From contig QAOA01003969.1 in NCBI GenBank assembly GCA_003255065.1, positions 51,749 to 115,748 on the forward strand: a DNA stretch of 64,000 nucleotides, in the 5' to 3' direction. The position numbers were made by a program, and so were the translations under genes. The stretch is from Cercis canadensis. Its lineage: Eukaryota > Streptophyta > Magnoliopsida > Fabales > Fabaceae. This document shows, one piece after another, positions 23,688 to 35,840 of the stretch (positions within the stretch are counted from its first letter, which is position 1; the number at the start of each line of letters is the position of its first letter). Below the pieces are notes generated by a model. That model saw only the letters and a list, made by a program, of their open reading frames with translations, had not been told where the DNA came from and searched no databases.

Positions 23688-24995
23688 GTGAGGACTCTCT
23701 CCTCTTTCTAACTCTATTTGAGTTGGTGGGTTAGTGGGTGGGTGCCCTTTTCCTTTAGGAAATGGAAAATCCTGTTTAGCTTTTTGATTATGCATATTTG
23801 CATGGAACCTCAAAAAGGTTCTTTTTATTCTTAGTGGAAGAGCTTCGTTTTAATGGGAATTGGGAGGCCCTCTTCCTAAGTTTTCTGAGTGACATATCGT
23901 TTATCAGCTTTCTGGGTAATCATAGAGCAATCATATTTGGGTAGAACACTGTTTCCCCCATTGGAATTCTGGAGCTCTTTCCACCCACATAAGGATCCCA
24001 ATTCCTTGAATTTGCCCAAGATTCACACTACCCATAACTCTATTTCTATAGACTTCCCACGTGACTCTTTTCTCAAAGTACTGATTTTTTTTACCCAGAA
24101 ACAAACAGAGGAGACAACTTTTCTCTCGGGCCTTAGCTAGTTTGTCATTTTCCATGTTGTTTTCTCTTGTTTCCTTCTTAATTTCTTCTCATTTAAGTCT
24201 TAAAGGAAATTGCTTTACAAACTTCCCCCTTACTCCACTAATGTATCATCATCATCAGTAAACTGACCAAGAAAATTTTAGTCACAAATCACTAAAATGG
24301 TTAGGCCTTTGTCTTTTTTTTCTTTCAATCTTCCACACATGTGAGCTTCTCGTGATACTCATGCCCGGCTTCTAGTTACTTGGCCCCTACAGAGTATGGT
24401 CATAACACTTATCGTCGGCAGTTTGTCTTCTCCTCTCTGTCCCTTTCTATTGGTGGGGCCGCCAACAAAGAAAAATTAGACCACAAACTAGATAAACTGT
24501 TTGTGGTACAACTTCTTATGGCTATGAAACCCACGAGTTGACTTGCAACTTGGAGATATTTTCATCAACTTGTAAATTTCTCTGAATTTGTCTTGACTCT
24601 GAAATAGCAGTGTTTTTGGTAGTCTGAGTCAGTTGATTAACAATATTCAATTTGGTTCAGCCATTGACTGAATTTAATTTGATAGAGTGGGAGTATTAAT
24701 TCATCCATCTATGTCAGCTTGCTCAATGTCATCATTACGCCATATAGTTTCTTTTTATTTCATTATGATTGTTAATTATTTTCATAGTCAACTCAGCTTT
24801 TCAAAGTTTTATCTTGACAATTTGTAAGACCTATGAAACTCCTTTCTCTTGTTTCTTCTCTGTTGTCACTGGAAACCATGCCTCCCTTCATATAGTTTGT
24901 ATTCAGAAAACAAAGACTGTAAAGGGGAGAAGAATTTAAGGCCTGATTTGCATATATAACTGAGGTTTTGAGACAATTTTGTTCTACTTGTGCAG
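23688..24995 (+). other. 5'UTR intron of the first PHT1 gene
   Basis: Donor AAG|GTGAGG at 23687/23688 and acceptor TTGTGCAG|GAAACT at 24995/24996. This places a 1308-base intron between a short leader exon and the coding exon. Leader introns are common in PHT1 genes. No gene is seen inside. Confidence 0.65.
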
Positions 24996-25047
24996 GAAAC
25001 TTTGAAACACTGCTGGGGGAAATAGCGGCAGGTAGCAGATTTTAGAG

Positions 25048-26649
25048 ATGGCTGGACAACTTAAGGTGCTTAGTGCACTCGATGTGGCCAAGACACAATG
25101 GTACCACTTCACAGCAATTGTGATTGCTGGGATGGGGTTCTTCACTGATGCATATGATCTTTTCTGCATCTCCCTTGTCACAAAGTTGCTTGGGAGAATT
25201 TACTACACAAAGGCGCTTGCACCAAAGCCCGGAACCCTGCCTCCTAATGTTGCTGCTGCTGTCAATGGTGTAGCTTTGTGTGGCACGCTTGCAGGCCAGC
25301 TATTCTTTGGTTGGCTTGGCGACAAACTGGGCAGAAAAAAGGTTTATGGTATAACTCTTGTCCTCATGGTTATCTGCTCCATTGCCTCGGGTCTTTCTTT
25401 TGGAAGTGACCCAAAGGCTGTCATTACCACACTATGCTTCTTCCGGTTCTGGCTTGGTTTTGGAATTGGTGGTGACTACCCACTTTCAGCTACAATCATG
25501 TCTGAATATGCCAACAAGAAGACTCGTGGCGCATTCATAGCGGCGGTGTTTGCTATGCAAGGATTTGGAATTTTGGCTGGTGGGGTAGTTGCTCTAGTTG
25601 TCTCATCTGCATTTGATCACAAATACAATCTTCCTTCATATGCCGAAAACAAAGAAGGCTCTATAGTGCCTGAAGTGGATTATATTTGGCGTGTCATTTT
25701 GATGTTTGGTGCATTCCCCGCGGCACTCACCTACTACTGGCGTATGAAGATGCCAGAGACAGCTCGTTACACTGCTCTTGTTGCTCGGAATGCAAAACAG
25801 GCAGCTGCAGATATGTCTAAGGTGCTACAAGTTGAACTTGTAGCTGAAGAGGAGAAGGTACAGAAGTTGAGTTTGAGTGAATCCAATTCCTTTGGCTTGT
25901 TCAGCAAGGAATTCGCCAAGCGCCACGGGCTGCATTTAGTTGGCACCACTACTACTTGGTTCTTATTGGACATTGCCTTCTACAGCCAGAACCTCTTCCA
26001 GAAGGACATTTTCTCTGCAATTGGATGGATTCCCCCAGCAGCTGAAATGAATGCAATCCACGAGGTGTATAAGATTGCAAGGGCACAAACACTCATAGCA
26101 CTCTGCAGTACTGTGCCAGGGTACTGGTGTACAGTGTTCTTAATCGATTACATGGGCCGTTTCGCAATTCAATTGATGGGTTTCTTCTTCATGACTGTCT
26201 TCATGTTTGCACTTGCCATACCATACGATCACTGGACCAAGAAAGACCACAGATTTGGATTTGTGGTGATGTACTCACTAACTTTCTTCTTTGCCAATTT
26301 TGGTCCAAATGCTACCACATTTGTTGTTCCAGCAGAAATTTTCCCAGCAAGATTGAGGTCTACCTGCCATGGAATTTCCGCTGCAGCAGGAAAAGCAGGA
26401 GCAATTGTGGGTGCATTTGGGTTCTTATATGCTGCACAAAGCAAGCACCTCAAAGATGTAGACGCAGGGTACCCAACTGGTATTGGGGTGAAGAACTCCC
26501 TCATCATGCTTGGTGTCGTCAACTTCTTGGGCATGTTGTTTACATTGTTGGTGCCTGAATCAAAGGGAAGATCACTTGAGGAGTTGAGTGGTGAGAACGA
26601 TGGGGAAGAAGCAACTGAGCAGACATCTGCTAGAACAGTTCCAGTGTAA
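25048..26649 (+). CDS. PHT1: High-affinity inorganic phosphate transporter, PHT1 family
   Basis: 533 residues in one uninterrupted frame. PHT1 proteins are plasma-membrane H+/phosphate symporters of the major facilitator superfamily. Twelve hydrophobic segments flank a central hydrophilic loop (about 240-295). Motifs: FFTDAYDLF (31-39) in segment 1, GDKLGRKK (91-98, MFS loop motif) and the PHT1 signature [13 protein letters not shown] (141-153). By alignment from memory with the fungal transporter PiPT, the phosphate and proton residues are Y144, Q171, W304, D308, Y312 and N421, all present. The tail has LSGEN with S514, comparable to a phosphorylated tail serine in Arabidopsis PHT1;1. The ATG at 25048 fits the family N-terminus. 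A P1BS site, TATA box and leader intron lie upstream. Its closest relative here is the second PHT1 gene 17 kb away; this copy has a longer loop before the last segment (about 463-480). I cannot assign the exact PHT1 subgroup. Confidence 0.97.
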   Translation: MAGQLKVLSALDVAKTQWYHFTAIVIAGMGFFTDAYDLFCISLVTKLLGRIYYTKALAPKPGTLPPNVAAAVNGVALCGTLAGQLFFGWLGDKLGRKKVYGITLVLMVICSIASGLSFGSDPKAVITTLCFFRFWLGFGIGGDYPLSATIMSEYANKKTRGAFIAAVFAMQGFGILAGGVVALVVSSAFDHKYNLPSYAENKEGSIVPEVDYIWRVILMFGAFPAALTYYWRMKMPETARYTALVARNAKQAAADMSKVLQVELVAEEEKVQKLSLSESNSFGLFSKEFAKRHGLHLVGTTTTWFLLDIAFYSQNLFQKDIFSAIGWIPPAAEMNAIHEVYKIARAQTLIALCSTVPGYWCTVFLIDYMGRFAIQLMGFFFMTVFMFALAIPYDHWTKKDHRFGFVVMYSLTFFFANFGPNATTFVVPAEIFPARLRSTCHGISAAAGKAGAIVGAFGFLYAAQSKHLKDVDAGYPTGIGVKNSLIMLGVVNFLGMLFTLLVPESKGRSLEELSGENDGEEATEQTSARTVPV

Positions 26650-27772
26650 TACAAATCTGTGTTCTCCAACGAGGTTCAAATTATGCCAAGTGAATGTGAG
26701 AATTTTAATACTTGTTAGCTGTTTGCTAATGTGAGATGAACAATAATGATATAGATATTTGCTTGTGAGATGCTAGAACTCAAAAGCAAATCCACTGTGT
26801 GTATGTAATCTCTTTTCTTGTTTCTCATTAAAATTGGTCTCTTTTGCCACATGAAATTTAATCATTTTCCTTTCTTTAATAAGGCTTTACAGAGTTATAA
26901 AGTTCACTCAAATATTCTTTCACTTGAGGACATGTTCTGCTAACACTTTCTTTCTTTTTGTTTTCTTTTCCTTTTTTTGTTTTGTTGGTGTGTGCAACAA
27001 AAGGGAGAGAGAAAAGAGGGAATCCTTTTCTCAATCATTAACAGCTATTTGGCTCTATTATGGTTTAGCATGAAGGCTTTGAAGCATGGACAAATTTAAA
27101 TTTTCCTCGGTATTTCAGAAGTCACAGCCAAAGAATATTATTAAAAAACTAAGTTCCAAAGAATAACTTTTTGTCTGCTGAGTTGTTTCATAGATTCCAT
27201 CTACCAGTTAATCCTAGTCCAAACAACACAACTCGTAGAAGAAGTTAATTATTGGGATCTGGGAATATTCACATGTGATGTGGAAGATTTAGAAAAAAAA
27301 ATGAAGGAGAGATATGATTAGTGTTTGCTTAAGAGTAAAATAGAAAGATTAGTGGGGAGGAAATGAAAATTGATATGAATCTGCATATGATGTGTGTTTG
27401 AATGTATAATTAATTTTCAATCACTACCTATTTAACTTTTAAGATTGGAGAAGTTTTTAGGACTTGAAATTAAATTCTTGGATACCTATTCTTGTTAGTT
27501 GTGATGTTATTCTAATAATATTATTTACGACTTAAATATATGATCTTTTTCAAAAAAATTTTAAAAAAAATATGTAAATATACATTATAATATAAATATT
27601 ATATCTCTGAAAAAAAAAGAGTTAAAAATAATTAACCCATTTCACATAATAGTAGAAGCTTATAACAATTATCATGGCACCTCCTCTTCTCTTGACTATA
27701 TCACCCTATTTTAGTATATTGATTATATCACCATATACATTTGATGTAAAATAATAGTTGTAGTCTAATAAA
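26650..27772. other. 3'UTR of the first PHT1 gene, then intergenic
   Basis: About 200-250 bases of probable 3'UTR after the stop; near-consensus poly-A signals such as TTAATAAGG are at about 26875. After that, AT-rich DNA with no gene. A 30-odd-base direct repeat (CTTCTCTTGACTATATCACC) is at 27683 and again near 28098. Confidence 0.5.
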
Positions 27773-27964
27773 TCTCTATATACAACTAATTGAGCGTATT
27801 TTTTTTTAGAGTGTGTCTATCAAAGACAGTGTTATTCGCTCTTTTATCTCTTTCTTTTTTCTATTTTTTTTTCTCTCTTAACATGTAACTACTCTTTCTT
27901 GCTTTTTCTATTTTTTTTCTCTCTTCATTTAACATTCTCGTGCATTGCACGGGATTGGAACTAG
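27773..27964 (+). mobile_element. Candidate non-autonomous Helitron
   Basis: The 3' end shows a CGTGC-ATT-GCACG hairpin (27939-27951), then ten bases, then CTAG (27961-27964) followed by T: the Helitron 3' signature. A possible 5' end TCTCTATATA at 27773 follows A. That gives 192 bp inserted between A and T with no target duplication. The 3' end is the stronger evidence; the 5' end is a guess. Confidence 0.5.
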
Positions 27965-28440
27965 TTAATCTTAAAATAGCATTTTAGAATGTAATTGGAA
28001 TCATGCTTTCTCAGCATGCCAAATTTTTTCCCGATTTGAAGATAACGCTAATACTTTACTTGACCTCAACAAATATTCTCTAGGATCATAACCTCTTCTT
28101 CTCTTGACTATATCACCCTATTTGATATAAAAACTTTCGTTTGTCTACTATGATACAAAACTTCTAACTAGCCTTGCCCAAAAACATGTTATGTATTATT
28201 ATCTTGTCATTGCTCTAAAGAGATAAGGGTAGCATATTCAAACTATTCATGGCCCAAGATTGCATGGCTCGAACATGCTTACTGATCCAAGACCAAAAAC
28301 TTTTTGTCTAACCATCTTGTCCTTCAACTTCGTGTAACATCATTCAATTACATCCGACATGGCCCAATAAATTAGGAAGCATTTTAAGAAGAGACCATGA
28401 AGTGCTAAGGTACCGACTTAAAAAAGTAAGTACTTGTCGT
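27965..28440. other. Intergenic, no gene seen
   Basis: Mixed composition with no recognised element, apart from the second copy of the CTTCTCTTGACTATATCACC repeat. Confidence 0.5.
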
Positions 28441-28605
28441 AAAATTATTAAAATATTTTTTGATATTATATAATTATTATACTTATATATATAATTATAT
28501 TTAAATATAATAACTATATATATAAATCAAGTAACGATATAAAATCAATAAATAATTACATATGTAAATATAATAATTATATAATATTAACGAATATTTT
28601 GATAT
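28441..28605. mobile_element. AT-rich foldback MITE
   Basis: Inverted arms of about 60 bases: AATATTTTTTGATATTATAT on the left and its near complement at about 28555-28605. Almost pure A/T between them. Confidence 0.45.
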
Positions 28606-29201
28606 TTTTTACTGGGTGGCCAAATAGGTGCATTTGCACCATTTGAAAAATATTCCCAGGTTCTCATACCTAGGAACAAAAAGGTAAAAAATTAACCAAA
28701 AAAAGTCTTTTCTGTAAATAACCAAACACGCACCAACATATATTTATTTCAGGACTCGAAATTTTAACCCTTTATTTCTTTTTCTTCACAAGGGATAATC
28801 CATTCATTTCCATATAAAATTTAAATATGAAATCTCCACAATTGATTATTAGTATTCAACCATTAGAATATCCTCCAGGACAACTCTTTGGTAAATTAGT
28901 AAATTTAATTAAAAAAAAATCATATTTATGGTATATATAAAAATTCCATATTTTAGAAAATATTAATGTATGATTTCAATATAATTAATTTTAAAAATAT
29001 TTTCTTTTAGATATTGATGATTATGTGGAAAAAAAAATAGATCAATTTAGAGAAGACTATAAGAGAGAGGTTGGGGATTATTTGAACTTGAGTCAATTGA
29101 CTCAATTCCATAAGCCCATGTAACAAAAAGTAAATTCCAACCTTACAATTTACTTGCTACTTTCACCAGAATTTTGTGCTAATAAATTGTTGATAATCAA
29201 A
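28606..29201. other. Intergenic, no gene seen
   Basis: AT-rich; nothing recognised. Confidence 0.6.
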
Positions 29202-29447
29202 GAGTTAAATACATTCTTTGTCCCTGAATTATTTTGTAAATGTCACTTTAGTCCTTAATTTATTTTTTGTGTCACTTTAGTCTTCAAATAATCACTCTAC
29301 CCATCAAATTAGTTTTTTAAGTGATCACTTTTTATGCTAGGAATGACTTATTTGGTGGGCAATGTGATTAAAGTGACACCAAAAATAAAATCAAGGAATA
29401 AAGTGACATTTGATAAATAATTCAATGATGAAAAATATATTTTACTC
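29202..29447. mobile_element. MITE family 2, copy 1
   Basis: Inverted ends: GAGTTAAATACATTCTTTGT with TGTCACTTTAGTCC behind it, and the right end read backwards GAGTAAAATATATTTTTCAT with TGTCACTTTATTCC behind it. Flanks TAATCAAAG and TAAACAAAA agree at 7 of 9. Related copies at 31993-32218 and 39523-39764. Confidence 0.65.
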
Positions 29448-30662
29448 CTAAACAAAAATAACCATATATTTTATAAATAATAATATCATATATGAACATA
29501 ATAATTATATAGTACCGAGTGTCATTTTAGTTATTTCATTCCATATAGTAAACACTTTCCTTAAAAAATATTTATCTTTAGAATTTATTAGTCTTTTATC
29601 TCAAGTACTAAAACTTGACTATAATTATTTCAAAACTTTACTCATCATGATTAATAATAAGCTCACTCAACAGGTCATAGAATCCATCTTTTTGCAAAAT
29701 ATGAAACATACACTCACATTCTTCCCTTGATGTAACAGCACAAAATTGAGGCATATCCAAATAACTAAATGGGAGACAAAAGGTTGCCTTCTCCCAATTT
29801 TAAAACCATGTACAATAAGTGGTTTGAATATATCCATGATCAATACAAAAAATGAAGAGATAAGAATGAGGACGACCACTTAAACGTCAATACCTTTATT
29901 AATTAATTTGATAGAAGATCAAAAGAAGAGTTATAAATGATATATAAACAAATTTCAGAAGCACAATTTTGATACTCAATCTGAGTTTAGATGGTTTCAC
30001 TCTTTTTTATTTTGTTTTGTTAAATTCATCATATCATTCTTATATAAAATGATTCCTACATATTTTTTTTATAGTTAAAAATGATTAAAAAAAAAAAACA
30101 CTCCATTCCATCACATTAATTAAGCTCTAACTAAAACAAAGAGATAGTTTGTGAACTGCTCTATTTTCTTTTCTTCACGTGGAGAACATTATAGACCATA
30201 TTCATAGTTGCACTTAGATAAGGTAGGCTTAGGGTCTTTGTACCAAACAGAAGCACTAAGTAGGTAACCCCATGTGTGAGTGGTCACTCAGGCATGTCTC
30301 ATAATAGGGAGGGCACTATCAAGATTGGAAATAAACCAACCCTAGCTTGGACACCAAATGAAGTAGGTTTTCGTAATCATTACATTATCCCACTCAATGC
30401 ACTCCTCTTTGCACTCGCCAAAACTGAAACTTTCTACGTTTTTGTGCTATGGATCATGTAGCTTGTTGCCTCGTGAGTCATGACCCAAATTCAGGTAATG
30501 CCCAAGGCTCGCGCTTAATTCAGGCACTTTCTCCCCAAATAATGATTCAGCTGAACCTATCATATCCTTTTAACTTGGAATATCATTCATACCGTTGATA
30601 TTTATATCCAAGTTTGAGTTACATAATGATAATAGAATAGACTATTTCTTTTCATAAATTTT
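29448..30662. other. Intergenic, no gene supported
   Basis: AT-rich apart from 30200-30560, which has mixed composition and a 61-codon open frame at 30276 that resembles nothing I know. Confidence 0.5.
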
Positions 30663-30838
30663 AGGTGTGTTTGATTCTGTTTTTGTTTTTGAAAACAGTT
30701 CTCTCTTGTTTTTAGAACAAGAAATGATAATAAGTTTTCAAAACAGGTAAACAAAAACAGTCATATCAAACAAGTTTTTTTGTTTTATTTTTTTCAAAAA
30801 CAAAAAACAATTTTTAAAAATTGAAATCAAACAGACCC
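30663..30838. mobile_element. MITE of the GTGTGTTTGATT type
   Basis: Left GTGTGTTTGATTCTG and right end read backwards GGGTCTGTTTGATTTC. The interior is rich in GTTTTTGTTTTTGAAAACAG and its complement. About 176 bp and non-coding. Confidence 0.55.
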
Positions 30839-31653
30839 TTCATTTTTAGAGATTTGAATTTGAAACCTCCAAACTAGAGTATTAATTTAATGATCAACAA
30901 TTAATGTTTTGCTAAAATATATATATATATATTTTTTAAGGTGAGGGGAGACTACTCAATTCCAAAACTAAAGCATACCCCAAGCTTCAACAGGATTTAC
31001 AATAGTACTTACAAAAGTACTTACATAAAAAAGACTACTAATAATGAGATTTAAATATAGACCTTAGCAACAAAATGTTTTGATTCATACAAACTAAACC
31101 AATTCTTATAGACAAAATATAAGTTAAATACATAGATATGAGATTCCACGTGTTTGAAATCCTGAATCTAATCCACTTATAAGAAAAGCAGTGTGATTAC
31201 TCCAGTACTTGATGTAGTAATAATTCCATTGGCAGAAAAAAAAAAAAAAAAACTAGTATATTGAGAAGAATCATAGATTCAACCTTCGAATATGCATGAG
31301 ATAACGTTTCGTACATTTAAATAGAGAGGTTTAGTTATGATGTTATATTAAGAATTCTTTTAAAAAATAGAAAGGAAATAAAGGGCTTGTAAGTTGTAAC
31401 ACACCCTCCCCTCCCCCACCCCAAAAAAAAAAAAAAAAAATTACTTATATAGCCTATTTTTCTAATTCCTCCCTTTTGGAGTTTCAAAATAATTCTCTCT
31501 TCCTTAGAAGTTCATCCAAACAAAAAACAAATATTTTTTTTCTTTATTTGTCTCATTTCATTCTCTTTCTTTTCTTCTAGTTACGCCTAAACAAATAAAC
31601 TTAGATTATATTTATTGACGGATGCTGCACAAAAAGAAAAAGAAAACAAAAGA
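30839..31653. other. Intergenic, no gene seen
   Basis: AT-rich with A tracts near 31236 and 31424 and an (AT)n run near 30918. Confidence 0.6.
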
Positions 31654-31908
31654 GGAAGTCGCTATTTTTAAACATTATTTTGTTAATGACACGCCTTATT
31701 TAATGTCTAAATATGATATAGATTAAATTACTCTCAATTAATATAGAAAGTTTTTAATTTTGAGTAAAAACTTTCTATATTAAATTAGGATTTTTATAAT
31801 TAACTAAAATCTTTCAATGTTAAATGATAATAAATAAATCTATATTATATTTAGATATTAAATAGGGTATGACATTAACAAAATCGGATATAAAAATAGT
31901 GGCTCCCA
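31654..31908. mobile_element. MITE family 3, copy 1
   Basis: Inverted arms: GGAAGTCGCTATTTTTAAAC plus TTTTGTTAATGACACGCC on the left, and GGGAGCCACTATTTTTATAT plus TTTTGTTAATGTCATACC read backwards on the right. Related copies at 40923-41240 and 55445-55617. Confidence 0.65.
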
Positions 31909-31992
31909 AAAAAGATAATCCATATTCGTAGTAATGAATGCCTTGAGATAATTCTCAATATTATGTTTTTTTTTACATATTAATTAATTTTA

Positions 31993-32218
31993 AGTTAAAT
32001 ATATTTTTTGTCCTTAAATTATTTTTCAAATATCACTTTAGTCTTCAAATAATTACTTTACCCACTAAATCAGTCATTTAAGTGATCATTTTTATGCTAT
32101 AGATGACTGATTTGGTGGACAATGTAATTATTTAAGAATTAAAGTGACAGCAACAATAAATCAAGGACTAAAGTGATATTTAAAAAAATAATTTAAAGAG
32201 AAAAAAATATTTTACTCA
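31993..32218. mobile_element. MITE family 2, copy 2
   Basis: AGTTAAATATATTTTTTGTC on the left and the matching TAAAGTGATATTT...TTTACTCA end on the right. Flanked by identical 9-mers TTAATTTTA (31984-31992 and 32219-32227), though these are A/T only. Confidence 0.65.
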
Positions 32219-32227
32219 TTAATTTTA

Positions 32228-33859
32228 TATGATTAATTGCTTTTATTTGGGCTGAATTATACAATATTTATAGAATTTTTTTTCTGAGAATTTAGAAAAG
32301 TGGGTATAGTGTGTCCAAACTCCAAAATACTAAAATCATCATCAAAACTTGTAAATTTTANACTTATAAATTTTATGTTCAAACTTAGACTCGTAGCTAA
32401 AATACCAAAAAAAAGTGTATCCAAACTCCAAAGTCTTCTAATCTAAACAAAATTGGCTAGACTCAGGTTGTTAGACCAGGGAAAATGCATGGCCATATAT
32501 AACTTTTGAATTTGGACCACCTGAATAATGCTATTCTAAAAGAACTGTAATGATTATGAGTTAAGGACCATGCATCATTATCCTTTGTGCTTTTAGTCAA
32601 CAAATGTTATCTAAATCACATGTCAAAAAAAAAAAGTTGATATGACTTTTTTTTATTAGAAGCCCCATAAAAATGGACTCTCTATATTCTCTCAAATAAT
32701 CTCACCCTATATGATTTTACTTGAATTTTAAATATAGAACATCCGTAGTCATATACCTAGTGCTACAATTGGATTGTCCAAATGAAAGGAAACAAAAAAA
32801 AAAGTTGATATTATAGATTAGCATTTTTTATAAAATTCTAAAAAAAATTATTTTCAAGTGCTAAAAGTTATACAAAATTGTTAGTGAGTGCTCCTTAGCA
32901 AGAAATTGCTAATAAGTGCCTACAGCACTGGCATGCTTCAAATTGTATTTACAAAATACGCCTATTTAAATGTTAGAATAGAATAACTAAATATAATTAA
33001 CAAATAATAAACACAAACACAAACAAATTACCAAATATGAGACTAATTAACACATAATAAGTTAATAATTAACTAAGTAACCACATGCATAACATAGCTA
33101 TGGAGGTAAGTTTTAATTTTAGTTATATTCTAAAGTATAGCAGTGCACTTATCAATGATTTCCATGCTAAGGAACACTTCCTAATAATTTTTTAAAACTT
33201 TTAGCGCTTGAGAAATTTTTTTTTATCAAAATTACTTTTCTTTTCTTCTATTATCTGAATTTTGTTTTAAAAAGTTATTTGTTAGAGATATATGTAAAAC
33301 CTATTTCTAGTATATAATTATACCCAATAGCTTAATTTCATTTTTGTCCATGATATATTATTGGTTATTTGACACTTATTAACTCTAAAAAATATATTAT
33401 TAAAAACTTGTTATAATTCCTTTCTAGCTAGAAACATATAAACAAGAATCATTCTTGTCCAGAAAAGCTAATGTCTTATCCTATCTAAAACGAATTGACT
33501 TTCCAAATAAGATCTTAATATCTTCTTTGGACATTTTTTATGATTTTTTTTTGTCAAATAATAAAAGGGGTTCTACTCATGGTCATGGGAGTTATGGAAC
33601 CCCACCTCTGTCATCTAACCTAACCCAAGGGGCAGTCAAGTATGTGGTTTAACTTTTCCTATTAATTACTTTGCTCCTTAATGTTGTTGAATTCCACTAT
33701 CATTTACAGTTTCTTATGGTGTTTTAAGTGAATGTAAAATAAAAATCAACAAAATTTCATGTGCCCTATTCATTTATTAGTTGTCTACAATTTTTTACCA
33801 AAATTTACTGTCAAAGAATGTCAAGTAATCAACACATAGAAAGAAAAACGATCTAAGGT
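32228..33859. other. Intergenic, no gene seen
   Basis: AT-rich. Single N at 32361 between short similar stretches. Nothing recognised. Confidence 0.55.
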
Positions 33860-34510
33860 GGAGAGAACTTGGGCCACTTCAATTCAGAATTGCAGGATGT
33901 AACATTTAGCAGTAACTTGTAGCGTTATAGTCCCTAGATTCCTCAATCTTCACTGCGTGCACCCAAGAAGAAGTTATAGATTCGTATAAGAGCTTTTCAT
34001 TCAAATGATGAGGACCGTAAGAACATGTAGCAGCACCTTTCATCAAATGAGGTGTAGTACTATAGAAATTTAAGCTGTCAAGTGAATTTTAATTTAAATG
34101 AGAAAGTAGGGCAGAAAGATTTGATCTCTTACTTCTTAGACTCCATAACCTTCACCATACCAAATGACAAGTTATAATATTCGTATCAAAGCCTTTTCGA
34201 ATAAAAAGCATGTTTTAGAGTGGCGTTTGCAACCCTTATGCGCAGGTTCCATTGCATAAATCACTGATACTCCAGTAGGGATTGCAAACTCAACCCCAAA
34301 CATGCTCTAAATGGCTATAAGTTCCATTATTGTTGCCCTAGCTAGATGAAGATAAAAGAAACTTGGGCCACTCTAGCTGAGGGTTGCATGATGTAATATT
34401 TAGCATCACCTTTTATCAAATATGGTGTAGTGTCCTAGTTCTTAGGCTCTTCAATTTTTTCCCCACCCAACAACAAGGTAGGCTACGAGATTCGTATCCA
34501 GCATATGCCG
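33860..34510. repeat. Degenerate internal repeat block, unidentified
   Basis: CTTGGGCCACT, GCAGGATGTAACATTTAGCA, CACCTTTCATCAAATGAGGT and TATAGATTCGTAT-like blocks recur in order about three times (roughly 33865-33990, 34030-34200 and 34360-34500). Repeats are heavily diverged. No coding frame runs through them. Confidence 0.55.
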
Positions 34511-35655
34511 ACTAGCTTGGCAGTTTGCTGAAGGAGTTGGGGACCTAATGAAGGATGTGATTAAAGCAAATAAGTGGAAAGGGACTTCTATTTCTTGAAA
34601 ATGAAAAAAAAAATACAATAAAACATTGTTGGGAATTGGGATGGGAAAAATATGAGTTGTTTCTATATATAGTTCAAATTTTAAAATTAAAATAGTAGAA
34701 GTTAACTTTTAAAGTTTAAAATAATTATTTGAATTTTAGTCTCTTTCCTTTTAATGATGAAAATATGGCTCTACAACATCTTCAATTCTTGATATTTTAT
34801 GTCTTTCATGTATTTTTCTCTTCTTTATCTTAATACACAAGTATACGTAATACAACTGATACAAGGATTTCATGTTTAAATTCTCATTCTCGCATATCCC
34901 TAATTGAAAATTTTAATTCTATCTATCTAGTAATAAAGAAAAATATAAATTTCTTTCGCTCATGGGTAATAACTATTCAGATTTTTTTTTTTTTTTGTAA
35001 TTAAATCTTAATACTTACAAGAAAAAACAAAATATCTCACCTTTAGACTTTTGTGGCTCATACCCTGTACTTTCAGTTAAGAGAGTATACTATATTTTCC
35101 CAAAATATATGGTCATCATTTTCTACTATATGTCCATCAATATTAGATAAGAGCAAATAACAGTGCCTCTAACAGATTGTGTACAATTTTTCTTTGTACC
35201 ATACATAAAAGATAAACTTAACCTGCATTCTAATTGGACTATTCATAATGGCCTCATATTTTGTGCCCAAATATCTACAGATTCCAAGTCTTAAAAGCAA
35301 CGATACGCATGACCTAAGAACCGTGGCGTATAGCACTGACCAAGCTTGAGAACAAACCCGTGAGGAATATTTTGCTTTTCTATTTTATGTCACACTATGC
35401 AATGTTTTTGAGTTTGTGGTTTAGTTTAAAGGGGAACGTAGAATCAAAGTCTTCTCCACCTGTGGCCCTATCTTGCCCTTTAATTTGTCACGCTTTGACC
35501 ATTTGTAACAACTTTTAAACGTGCTTGTTGTATATCATAGTTGAAATGCTTTCCTCCATTGCCTCCTCACCGTTTCACACATTTGTTGGATGTCATTGAT
35601 GACCAATTTTCAGAGTAACACCAAGCAATGAACGTCATATTCTACAGTAGTTAAT
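34511..35655. other. Intergenic, no gene seen
   Basis: Contains a family-2 SINE-like relic at 34846-34947. The stretch 35260-35610 has a more balanced composition but no recognisable gene. Confidence 0.5.
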
Positions 35656-35840
35656 TGTTAGATATAAAACTATTTTTAGGCTTACACTAAACAGATTAAG
35701 TTTTTGAGTTGAATTGATTATTAACATGATATCAAAGCTTTTTTGACCAAGCAGTCAAGAGATCAAATCTTTTTGCCCCCTCAATTAATGGGTCTGTCAC
35801 CTAACAACTTAAACTTTTGAGATGAATCGGTTATTAACAC
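35656..35840 (+). mobile_element. TRIM/Copia-like relic with a decayed initiator-Met primer site
   Basis: TGTTAGATATAAAACTATTT starts an LTR-like stretch ending ATTATTAACA at 35726. Directly after it, TGATATCAAAGC (35727-35738) is two changes from TGGTATCAGAGC, the usual tRNA-iMet primer-binding site. A second LTR-end-like piece (AACTTAAACTTTTGAGATGA to GGTTATTAACA) is at about 35801-35839. Same family as the minus-strand relic at 17098. Confidence 0.5.

Noticed and set aside
33860-34510. CRISPR-like or satellite array
   Set aside because: Units are strongly diverged, irregularly spaced and in a plant genome; no regular repeat-spacer pattern.
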